From Catonia carolina (Eukaryota; Arthropoda; Insecta; Hemiptera; Achilidae): a DNA stretch of 64,000 bases. The notes under the pieces were generated by a model. That model did not search any database and had not been told where the DNA came from. It was given only the letters and a program-made list of their open reading frames with translations. The stretch covers positions 2,739,501 through 2,803,500 of the forward strand of contig JAQMRL010000011.1 in the NCBI GenBank assembly GCA_035578175.1, written 5' to 3'. The position numbers and the translations under genes were made by a program. How positions within the stretch are numbered: position 1 is the stretch's first letter; each line of letters begins with the position of its first letter. Below are positions 55,549 through 64,000 of this stretch, piece by piece.

Positions 55549-55740
55549 TACATGACGTAGTGATTAGCATGCTGTGCTACAAAGCGCGAAGACTCGGTTT
55601 CGATTCCCGGATAGGGTCTGGAAAGTATTATATTTATTATTGCTAAAAACAAGTACAATGAATCTTATCCTATGTTATTTCCTAATACCCGCATAGGTCT
55701 AGCCTGTGCGCGGGTATGAGTTGGTTTATTTTGTTATTTA
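55549..55740 (+). repeat. tRNA-derived SINE, degenerate
   Basis: GACGTAGTGATTAGCATG (A-box-like) and GGTTTCGATTCCCGG (B box) form a tRNA-like head. ATACCCGCA and TGCGCGGGTAT downstream form a stem. Confidence 0.65.
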
Positions 55741-55823
55741 TTCTATTATAATAATAGCTTTTTATCTACACTAAATTTACGTAAAAGAAAAGAAACAAAA
55801 TTTCAGCCAATTACATAACAAGC

Positions 55824-56412
55824 AAGGAACACTCTTTTCTGAAGATGGAGGATGTGAGGAGGACATCAGATCTAGGGTCGGTCAGGGAAGGGCGGCAATT
55901 CGAAAGCTGAACAGTATATTGTGGTCTCCAAAAATAAGTTTAAGAACTAAAAAAATTATGTATAATGCAGTGGTTGAGCCAATTACAACTTATGGAGCAG
56001 AGTGTTGGCAAATCAGCAGCCGAAATGTTCATTATTTGGAGGCTTTGGAGATGGATTTTTTCCGCAGAGCTTGTCGGCTTTCGAGAATGGACCGAGTTAA
56101 AAATGAGGTAATAAGGGACAGAGTTGGAAAACCTCATTCTATTGTAGATAGGATTGAAGGAAGGCAACTGGAGTGGTATGGGCATGTACAACGCATGAGT
56201 GGGGAGAGGTGGCCAAAAAAGATTTTGGAGTACTGTCCAGCAGCAAGACGGAGGAGAGGTAGGCCTAGAGGAACATGGAGAGAGGGAGTGCGAAGGGCGA
56301 TGGAAGAAAGAGATTTAGGAGAACGGGACTGGATGGACAGGAGGAGGTGGAGATCGAGATGCGGGATGCGGAGTAATCTGTAGGAACCCCGCATAAAGTA
56401 AAGTAAAGTAAG
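55824..56412 (+). mobile_element. LINE, 5' truncated, inserted in A copy 15
   Basis: Flanked by a perfect 12 bp duplication TACATAACAAGC (55812-55823, 56413-56424). It carries the C-terminal coding part of the RT and a short 3' tail built of AAAGT/AGTAA repeats (56395-56412) in place of poly(A), typical of some non-LTR clades. The intact frame implies a young insertion. Confidence 0.92.
55841..56383 (+). pseudogene. LINE endonuclease-RT C-terminal region
   Basis: Open from EDGGCEEDIRSRVGQGRAAI through KLNSILWSPKISLRTKK, VVEPITTYGAECW, EWYGHVQRMSGERWPKKILE and a basic RRRRGRPRGTW, to a TAG stop after MRSNL. This is the thumb and tail of a LINE polyprotein. The RT core with its catalytic aspartates and the endonuclease are lost by 5' truncation. 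There is no internal start that would make a functional protein. Confidence 0.9.
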
Positions 56413-56700
56413 TACATAACAAGCGTTTAAGAACAGAAAAGGTAGAGGTGTAAAAGGCACTATTCTGAGTTATCTCCTCTGAGAGTAATGAATTTCACTA
56501 TAAACCCAGATCCTGTGGTAAATCAAGTTAAGGTGTCTTTTGCAGGGTAAAAGTAGATGCTTTTCAGAGGGCCGGTCATGCTGATAAGGATACTTTTCCG
56601 CTCATTGAGGAAGGCAATGGTATACCACTTTACTCTTTGGTTTACTTAGTAAAACCTCTAGAGGTTCAAACCGCCTTTTCGGCTGGTGATCTAAACAACA

Positions 56701-57394
56701 TGTAAAACTTGAAATAACGAATTTCTGAAAGGTTCTTACGTATTGGTTAGGGATGTAAGTTTTCTAATACATGGATAATAGAATTTCAAATCTTATTTAT
56801 GTAGTTACTGCAACACGAAGGTTCATCAGAATCTTTTTATGTTTGCTGTATTTTCTCCTACGTTATAAGGAGAAAGTAACATAACAAATACTAATGTAAA
56901 TTCATTATGTGTATGTAACAGATTAACACTTCCATTGTACAATTTATGTAATTGAGTGAAATTTCCATAGCTGTAATTAACTTTAAATAACATCAATGTC
57001 ATAAAGTGACATTAACATAAATGTAGTTCACTTAATGCAGAGTAGGATACATGTCTACTGGCATGAACATTATACATTACATTAGATTAAATTGACAAAT
57101 CCATTTGAAACGCCATGTAGAATTACTATTGGTATTTTAATAACGGTAATTTACTTTACCGAATTTAACTGTCACTGATGTATTTGTAAATCGTTTCAAA
57201 TTTCGGTAATCTATTTGAATATTAATGTGGTCTAATATTCCGAAATCAATATTCGGTCAATTTTAATGTACTCGTACCTTATTATATCCCATGAATTTGT
57301 ACAAATTTCCAATGTTATATTTATGTTAGTGAAATTTCGATGTTTCAACTTAACGATTTTAGTTTATTTGATTTTTTTAAATTTTTTTGTGGTG
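56701..57394. other. AT-rich stretch without a gene
   Basis: Nothing recognised. Confidence 0.55.
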
Positions 57395-57522
57395 GTGCCT
57401 ACATCAGCTTTGTCTTGTGCGTATAAGGTGATATACAGATGAAAAAATGCCAAATCTATTGGAGAATTGACCTGCAACTCCTGGCATAGAAGTCAGTTGA
57501 ATTAACCACTACACCAACGGCC
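57395..57522 (-). repeat. tRNA-derived SINE (family H), copy 1
   Basis: On the minus strand GGCCGTTGGTGTAGTGGTTA and CTTCTATGCCAGG match the head of the SINE at 62138; the B box is decayed (GGTCAATTC). Confidence 0.75.
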
Positions 57523-57535
57523 TTATAAATCTATC

Positions 57536-58229
57536 ATCACATCTGCGGTGTATCACATCTGATTTTATATAGAAATTATAATTTTTTGTACCTATTTTGA
57601 TGAATTTTCGGCCCTATACGAGGGAGAAAATATTGTGCATGTATTTTTTTAAAGTTATTTTTTAGGTAAGTTTTTTACCAAATCGAAAGCTTTTTTATCT
57701 TTACTGGAAAAACTTAATTGTGGTTTATTGCAATTGTTAAAACTACTATCTTCAAAAATATTGTACCTAAGGACGAAGAGTCGTAATAAACATAAAAACA
57801 CAAAAATCAATACAAAAACAAAAAGAAAATCAATGTAAATTGGAACATTTTTTTAAACACATCGATTGCCTCTCAATATGTACAGATTTTGGTAGTTCTA
57901 AGTTTGCATTAAGTGCAAAGGGAATGTTTCAAAAATTATTACATGTACTCAAACCTCACAGATATAGGCCTACTATGTCTGTGAGTGTGTATGGGTACTT
58001 GTACCTGTATATGCGATACTTTTTTGCCCCTCCTCCGAAAAAATCTTGGATACGTGTCTGCAGGCTACCTACTAAAACACCATCCCGATCACCCGGTTTG
58101 AAATAATAAGTATATTAAAATCCCTTTCATGGTATGACGTGTCTCATAGCTGGTAGTAATTTTTTTTTATTGTAAGAGATCAAGCCCATTTAGCTATCGT
58201 ACGAAAGAAAAAGGCTTACCTTTGATCTA
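57536..58229. other. AT-rich stretch without a gene
   Basis: An 88-codon frame at 57840-58106 shows no domain I recognise. A TAGGCCTA octamer lies at 57965-57972. Confidence 0.45.
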
Positions 58230-58416
58230 TGGCAAAAACCATTAGTGAATTCTGTACCTGTGTCTTAATTTGTTAAGAGGAATCAAATGACACTTCTGGT
58301 CGAAATCGGCAAAAACCACCAGTGTTTTCTGTGTCTACTCGTTAAGCGTTAAGAGAAATTGAATGACACTTCCGGTCGAAATCGGCAAAAACCACCAGTG
58401 TTTTCTGTGTCTACTC
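58230..58416. repeat. Tandem ~80 bp units (left of element)
   Basis: Units contain GACACTTC.GGTCGAAATCGG, then CAAAAACCA..AGTG..TTCTGT and CTACTC. Two full units and part of a third lie to the left. A further unit lies at 59812-59890, beyond the inserted element. Confidence 0.85.
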
Positions 58417-58520
58417 CAAGACCGACTACAATACTCAGACCTCAATGCATGTATCGATAGTGGACAAAATGGCGCCGATCGTAGGGCTTCATAATTTTGA
58501 ATTACACGTGTTTTTACTGG

Positions 58521-59070
58521 TTTACAGTGTGGTTGAGTTAAGCGCTTAATATAGTTCAGCTTCATTATCGGAGTATTTATACGGTACTTTAGTGTAGTTT
58601 TAAGGTTTATAAGTTGTGTTTAGTGTTATCAGTGTAATAGGGTTATTAGGTTATATGTTAAAGGGTTAGTTTTGGGTTTTCAGTGTGGTTGAGGTTAGCA
58701 TTTACAGTTCACTTGGTATGAGAGTATTTCTATGATAATTTAGTGTCGTTTTAAAGTTTATAAGTTCTGTATAGTGTCATCTGAAATAGGGTTATTAAAT
58801 TATATGTTATAGGGTTATTTTTAGGGTTTTCAGTGTGGTTGAGGTTAGCATTTACAGTTCAACTTGGTATGAGAGTATTTCTATGATATTTTAGTGTAGT
58901 TTTAAAGTTGTCATCTGTAATAGGGTTATTAGATTATATGTTATAGGGTTTTTAGTGTGATAGAGGTTAGCATTTAGTACAGTTCAACTTCATTATAAGA
59001 GTATTTATATGATATTGTTGTGTAGTTTGTAGGTTTATAAATTGTGTGTAGTATTCGTAGCTCTTAGTAA
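58521..59070. repeat. Minisatellite inside the 58.4-59.8 kb element
   Basis: Four degenerate units beginning CAGTGTGGTTGAGGTTAGCA (starts ~58524, 58681, 58831, 58951) with spacing 121-157 bp. Each includes GAGAGTATTT.TATGAT, TTTAGTGTAGTTTT and AATAGGGTTATTA. Confidence 0.88.
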
Positions 59071-59124
59071 TCTGTGTGTTTATTACGATTCCGGTTTTAT
59101 TTAATTTGCAGTTAAACTTGTTTT

Positions 59125-59545
59125 GTGTTGTGGTTATGTGAACTAATAGTGTTAATTGTTTACAATATTATTTCTTTGTCCTGTGATGTGTATAAACTCT
59201 TTCAAGAGTTGATCAGTAGCTCTTATGAATCTGAATTTTTAAAATTACAAAATCAAAGAGATGGTTCAATGTGTTTAGGCATTCAGTTAAGTGAAGATTC
59301 TATTAGTAATTTTGGTGATAGGTGCAAGTGTGGAACTCTTTTAAGGAAAGTAATCAAAAAAAGTGTTTAAGTACTGTCCAATATTTTTATAACTAACTAT
59401 GTAAAATTGTTAAATTAAAAAAAATTTTTCGAAAGAAATCGCTAAGAAATTAGAGAACCAAAACAAAAAAAAGTGTGAAGTGTCAAATCAAGAAGTCGGG
59501 GAAAAGGTGAAAAAACGTAAATTGTTGAAGTTTAGCAGCCAGTAA
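59125..59545 (+). CDS. Two short reading frames of unknown function
   Basis: 59125-59370 encodes 81 residues, including LFQELISSSYESEFLKLQNQ and FGDRCKCGTLLRKVIKKS. 59414-59545 encodes 43 lysine-rich residues (KEIAKKLENQNKKKCEVSNQ, then EKVKKRKLLKFSSQ). Both are on the plus strand inside the element. A possible acceptor (TTTATTTAATTTGCAG) precedes the first. They could be remnants of an element protein or captured exons. Neither is recognised. Confidence 0.35.
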
Positions 59546-59894
59546 ATATCCACCAGATGAAGATAATTCAAGTCTTTTCAAGTCAATAATAATTCAAGTC
59601 TTTTGTTAAGAATTATTGTAATTACTTGCCTGACAAATGTAAATTTAAAATTTCGGTTTTTTATTTAAAGCTAATTAGCGTGTGATGCAATTTAACATTA
59701 TTTGGTTTCCATAACCTATAATGTTCTTGATAAACTAAACTTGCCCTACGATTGCCGCCATTTTGTTTTCTGTATTGAGGTCTGAGTATTGTAGTCGGTC
59801 TTGGTCTACTCGTTAAGAGAAATTGAATGACACTTCCGGTCGAAATCGGAAAAACCATTAGTGATTTCTGTATATACTCTACAGGAGCAATCAA

Positions 59895-60800
59895 ATGACT
59901 TAATTTTTTCCCAAATTCCGACTTTGATTTCTTGACTTCCGGTTTTGGGCCACTTAACAGTGAAAACGGAATTTTAAACTCAATTCATGCCCACTAAATT
60001 TTTGAGTTGATTACGAATCCGAAAATCGTTTGTTGCTATCTCTTATAGTTTCTGACTACTGAATACGACGGACGGACGGTCATAGGAAAATTATAGATGA
60101 CAAATTTTAAAAATTGTTGCCAATAAATATAATAAATCGTCCGAAATTATGAAGTGTTTCTGGTCTGATAACAATCTTATCAAAACTCATGCCATATCTG
60201 AACATAATTCTACAAATAAGCCTGCTTCACTTTTTTGAAGGATTTACTCTGAGCAGATTTTCCTCAGTACGAGCATAAGGTTAAAATTTTATTTTTTTAT
60301 TCCTACATATTAATGTAGCAAAAGCATTTACCCCGTTTTATTCATAAGGTCCAATATTGTTATTGGTATTAATAACGCAGACTGAAAGTGTATCAAGGGC
60401 TAGTGTGTACGCAAGCGCTGTTTTGAAACGTTGATTGATTCATGAGAGTTCCCGTATTAGGTCACTATTTCAGTCGAGTGACGCACAGTTTTTGCCATTA
60501 AAATTTACATTGTTTTTTAGTTAATACATTCTGTATTTATTGAATTTATCTTCACTATAATAAAATAAGGATTACATAAAAACTGCTTACAGATTTTTCA
60601 TGTTCATGTTTTGTATTCTCGTGAACAAGAAAGAAAAATTATAATTTGTTCAGTTGTCTGTGTAAATATCTAGAGATCTGCTGTATTAAACACTGAATAT
60701 GTTTTGATGAAATGTTTGGGACAAATACCGTTAAGATTCCGAAAATAATTCTCGTCAGCAGTAACAATTTTTATAAAATTTGTCTTATTTTTAATATTGA
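59895..60800. other. AT-rich stretch without a gene
   Basis: Includes ACGACGGACGGACGGTC near 60066; nothing else recognised. Confidence 0.5.
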
Positions 60801-61100
60801 CCCATCGGTTTGGTCTAGAGGTAAAGTCGCCGAGAGTCAGCTGTTTAACAGCTGATTTTCGGAAATGAACGTTCCTGGTTAGAATCCTAGTAAAGGTTTT
60901 ATACGGATTTGAATATTAGACAGTGGTTACCGGTGTACTTTGAAGGTTAGGGTTCAATTAACTATACTCTCTCAGGAATTGTCAGCCTGGGTCTGTACAA
61001 GACTACACCTCATTTACACATCATCCTCATCCCATTGGGTCATGGGGTTGCTTATTGTTCTAAAATGAACAAATTGCAATGGACACACATTAGGATTAAA
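60801..61100 (+). repeat. tRNA-derived SINE (family B), copy 5 (full length)
   Basis: From CCCATCGGTTTGGTCTAGAG to ACACATTAGGATTAAAAA; close to consensus. Confidence 0.92.
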
Positions 61101-61240
61101 AACAAATTGTAATATTCTTTTTATGGTCATGGAAGGGTGTCTGTCACAGGTATCTCAATTGTCATGATAGGAATTTTTGATGTTAAAATAAAAGAAATTT
61201 TGGAGCAGCTAAAGCTAAATGAATAAAGAAAGCATTTTTT

Positions 61241-61406
61241 TCTTTGTTTATTTAACGTCGCATCAACTACAGTGGTCATTAGCGACGATGTTGGGTTGTA
61301 ACTGTGAAGGATGAAATGATTTTTTTCTAACTTGTGAAAATATGCCGTGCCTGAGTGGGATTCTAACCCAAGATCGCATGATGAGAGCACGTTACCAACT
61401 ACGCCA
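61241..61406 (-). repeat. tRNA-derived SINE (family E), copy 2
   Basis: Same head and tail as 10399-10575. The B box is altered on the plus strand (GGGATTCTAACCC), and the first ~10 bp of the head are missing. Confidence 0.85.
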
Positions 61407-61407
61407 T

Positions 61408-61849
61408 ATATTTAATATTTTTTATTTTATAATTTAATATTTTCGTATTGTAATTTTTTTTAATATAAAAACGTTCTTAGTATTATAGAACTTTTCTATT
61501 TGATATTTTTGTATGGTGTTTAGTTTTCTGGCTCATTATAATTTTGTTGTTAAACTTGTATTAGTCTTTACTAGAAAACTAAATTCCACAGCATAAAATA
61601 TAATATAAACGTGGTTGAAAATTTACGAGTATCAAGAAAGGTATTTTTTATTCATTCCTAAATTTATGATTCTAATATTCAACAGTCTTGGATTATTGAT
61701 TTTCTGTAATAGAAATAAAAACAACCATTACACGTGGTTTGGTTTATTTTTTCATTAATTTGTTGAACAAAAAATTAAAAAGTTCTTCATTATTGCATTA
61801 TTCATTATTAAAAATTGTATCAGATCGATTTTTTTTAAGCGAGTTTTCT
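61408..61849. other. AT-rich stretch without a gene
   Basis: Nothing recognised. Confidence 0.55.
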
Positions 61850-62420
61850 TACAGCCTATACCATCTCTCGCATCCGAACAGCCACTGGTCTCTTTATGTC
61901 CAGTCTCCAGTCTCCATATTCCTAGAGAGCATATCCTCCTGTACTTGTTTATCCCATGTTTCAGGTGGTCGCCCACGATTCCGTCTTCTTTAGGGTCTCC
62001 AGTTCACAATCCTTCTTAGCCACCTATCCTTTCCCATCCTCTGACATATCCAAATCACACCAGGTGCCTCATCTCAATTTCATCCACCGTACTACTCAAC
62101 TTCTTCATTCTTTCACTTTACCCACTTTCTCTAATCTGGCCGGCCCGTTGGCGTAGTGGTTAACGCAACTGGCTTCTATGCCGGGGTTTCGGGTTCGATT
62201 TCTGGTCAAGTCTAGTATTTTATTTATCACTTATTTTCATTTATCACCCTTCTCACCGTCTGCATCAGTAATTGCAAAGCAGTCGGACGTTAAACAAAAA
62301 AAAATCTCTAATCTAGAGATTCTAGTACTCCTACATAAAATATCCATCTTTACAACTCCAATTCTGTCCGTGTCTCTACCTTGAGTTGCTGCTTTGCAGT
62401 TAGAAGTTGGTTCTTCAAAG
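61850..62420 (-). pseudogene. LINE C-terminal fragment split by a SINE
   Basis: Across shifts the minus strand shows LVWFGYVR, GRPPETWDKQVQEDM-like text and QWLFGCERWYRL. This matches the YGHVQRM...GRPPETW tail of LINE RT proteins. Upstream coding (KQQLKVET...) resumes at 62315-62420, right of the SINE at 62138-62304. Diverged and disrupted. Confidence 0.65.
62138..62304 (+). repeat. tRNA-derived SINE (family H), copy 2, with TSD
   Basis: The head GGCCCGTTGGCGTAGTGGTT has an A box; GGGTTCGATTTC is the B box. It ends GCAGTCGGACGTTAAAC plus A9. TCTCTAATCT at 62128-62137 and 62305-62314 is a perfect 10 bp target duplication. It interrupts the LINE fragment. Confidence 0.93.
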
Positions 62421-62591
62421 GCTTGGGGAAGAAAACCCGTATAAAATATTACTTGGTTTTCCAGGTTGGGGGGATTGGAGCGATTGCCGGCATATAATCA
62501 TCTGTGAAAATCTTTTCTTGCAAAATATCCCAAGCATTTGTCTCAGATAGAATTACTTTTGGTAATATTTCCGTAAATGATTGACACTAAT

Positions 62592-62940
62592 GCTCTGCCC
62601 ATAACGGGCAGGTGGAGTGTTAAATTAATTACACTCGATATGTTGGTTCCAGGGCTATAAAAAATAGTTCTGTTTCTTATCACATAGTCAGCCAATTATA
62701 TGACTGAACTATTTAAGATCGGAAGAGGTAAAAGACACTGGTCAGAGTTATCTCCTCTGAGAGTAATTCACTTCATTGAAGTGAAGGTGTCATTTTCAGG
62801 GCGGAAAGTGGGTGCTTTTCGGAGGGCCTGGCATGCTGATAAGCATACTCATTTAACTCTGTGAGGAAGGCAATAGTTATTCACCTCACTCCTCGTTTTT
62901 ACTTAGTAAAACCTTTAGAGGTTCTTCACGGCTATTCTTG
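62592..62940 (-). repeat. Family A repeat, copy 16
   Basis: Begins CTGCCCATAACGGGCAGGTG. It lacks ~20 bp in the middle and ends at AACCTTTAGAGGTTC without the last ~30 bp. Confidence 0.85.
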
Positions 62941-64000
62941 AAGCTCATTCATAAAATTTGTTTTCCCGGGGACAATTAAAATGTTATAACTTTTAGTACT
63001 GTATAGGAAATAAATTTTTAATAATTATTCGAATAAAATTGTTGTCCAATGCATCATCAATTCGTTAAACATTACTTATTTGAAGATGTATAAAAATAGA
63101 TTATTTTATTTGAAAATTGTAATTTGTGACGTAAGGGTTAATTTATTGAGACTGCAGTGCATAGTGAACTGTATTGTATTATAAAAACAAAAAGAAAGGT
63201 GTGCATCCGCGAAATAAAAGCTCCGTGAAGAAATTGATATATAAAAAAATTATACGACAAACGCCATTCACTGGGGTTTTTTTTTCTATCCCCACTTTCA
63301 TGACCAGTCTGGTTACCCCCTCCCACACTCACCTGCGCCCGCTGCGCAACCCACAGTGCCTTTGTCTACGTTGTCCCGTTCGCATTACTGGATCTTATTG
63401 TTGTCGCGATCTGTCTGAAGTGTTGTTTTATGTTTATTTTTGTACATTTTATTATAATTTTTTTGGTTAAGGATCTCAAATTTGTAGCAATATGTAATTT
63501 TATATAAACTGTGGATTATTATAAACATATTTTTATGGTTATTTGTTTTCATTTTATGGTTTGTTGTTCGACTGATTTATATGATTAATTATATTGTAGG
63601 TTATAAAGTGTGTTCCTTCTCTGCTCGTAATTCTTTTAAGACTTCGGTTTAATTTGTTAAAAAAAAAAATTTGGTGTTAAGTGTTTAAAAATCAAACAAC
63701 GATCTGATTACTATCGACTTTTGTCAATCTAGTAAGTATTCTTTTATATTTTTCTTTGTTTGAATTCTTTCATAACACGTGTTATATAAAATATCTAATG
63801 TTTGTACTTTCATATTATATTACAGTGTACTGTTATGATGATTACAATATTGTAAATATTCTATAAGATATCATTTTTAATGATGTATTATTTTGTTGTT
63901 TACATTTTTAATAGAGGACTTAAACGAATATTTAATTAAGTGATTTATTCCGAAAGTCTTTGTACAGTTGACATCCAATTTATAATTTTTCTTTTATTGA
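62941..64000. other. Gene-free stretch to window end
   Basis: Mostly AT-rich. 63280-63420 is GC-richer with a pyrimidine bias and a 98-codon plus frame (63174-63470). No domain or repeat family is recognised. Confidence 0.45.

Larger units (their letters stand above)
55803..56700 (-). repeat. Family A repeat, copy 15, split by LINE
   Basis: A short piece at 55803-55823 and the main piece at 56425-56700, with the LINE at 55824-56412 between them. The CAGCCAATTA block is on the left and GTTTAAGAACAGAAAAGGTA on the right. The end GATCTAAACAACA is present. Confidence 0.85.
58417..59803. mobile_element. Unclassified TIR element with 8 bp TSD
   Basis: 1387 bp. The first 30 bp (CAAGACCGACTACAATACTC...) are repeated perfectly inverted at the right end, and homology continues inward with an indel to GATCGTAGGGC / GCCCTACGATT (arms 58417-58486 and 59743-59803). 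GTCTACTC at 58409-58416 and 59804-59811 is a perfect 8 bp target duplication, as in hAT and P superfamilies. The interior has a four-unit minisatellite and two short lysine-rich reading frames, but no recognisable transposase. Confidence 0.9.

Noticed and set aside
58417..59803. Assignment of the TIR element to hAT
   Set aside because: The 8 bp duplication fits, but the termini and target sequence lack the usual hAT pattern and no transposase is present; left unclassified.
1..64000. CRISPR array, bacterial operons, ribosome binding sites, rRNA genes
   Set aside because: No regularly spaced short direct repeats, no gene clusters, no Shine-Dalgarno-led frames and no rRNA-like sequence.

Overview
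This 64 kb window looks like nuclear DNA from a large, repeat-rich arthropod genome, most likely an insect. A sap-feeding hemipteran would fit the mix of mobile elements, but that is an impression and not a demonstration. The DNA is strongly AT-rich. It has no operons, no ribosome binding sites, no CRISPR, and no long open gene apart from transposase and reverse-transcriptase remnants. I find no confident host gene. Two short stretches with good splice signals on both sides (18595-18639 and 55201-55307) are the only hints of host exons. The window is therefore probably intergenic or a very long intron.

Dispersed families account for most of the recognisable content. Family A is a ~400 bp retroposon-like repeat with at least 16 copies in both orientations; several copies are bounded by 7-11 bp target duplications. 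Family B is a ~305 bp tRNA-derived SINE with 5 copies. Family C is a ~920 bp element with 13 copies, sub-terminal inverted repeats, a 3' hairpin and T-rich flanks, which resembles non-autonomous Helentron (HINE/DINE-1-type) elements. Family D is a ~640 bp GC-rich repeat with two copies, each carrying a histone-type 3' stem-loop. Other tRNA-headed SINEs lie at 10399, 19608, 55549, 57395, 61241 and 62138.

Layout. 0-7 kb: A and C copies, a Tc1/mariner-type element keeping only its N-terminal helix-turn-helix ORF (2407-3214), and a nearly complete mariner with two frameshifts (3878-5195). 7-13 kb: hAT-end remnants, a GC-rich unassigned block with an 80 bp duplication, SINE and C copies. 13-16 kb: three tandem 253 bp units, then a 5'-truncated jockey-clade LINE. 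16-25 kb: SINE B, a possible pogo-like element containing two adjacent palindromes, D copy 1, and a hAT nested in a SINE. 25-34 kb: a TTAA-flanked element, a hAT remnant in an A copy, several LINE 3' ends. 34-45 kb: nested A and LINE copies, SINE B, and a foldback element with two identical 216 bp arms (43180-43806). 46-50 kb: LINE remnants, a CTAG-rich palindrome cluster and D copy 2. 50-57 kb: a C copy inserted in an old LINE, and a LINE inserted in an A copy. 58-60 kb: an unclassified terminal-inverted-repeat element with an internal minisatellite. 60-64 kb: SINEs, a LINE with a SINE inside, and the last A copy.

The parts do not form a pathway. The biology here is transposon layering: many insertions can be ordered in time from nesting and target duplications. 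The most unusual items are the foldback transposase fragment, the histone stem-loop repeats, the Helentron-like family and the 58.4-59.8 kb element. All identifications rest on reading motifs by eye; no database search was possible.
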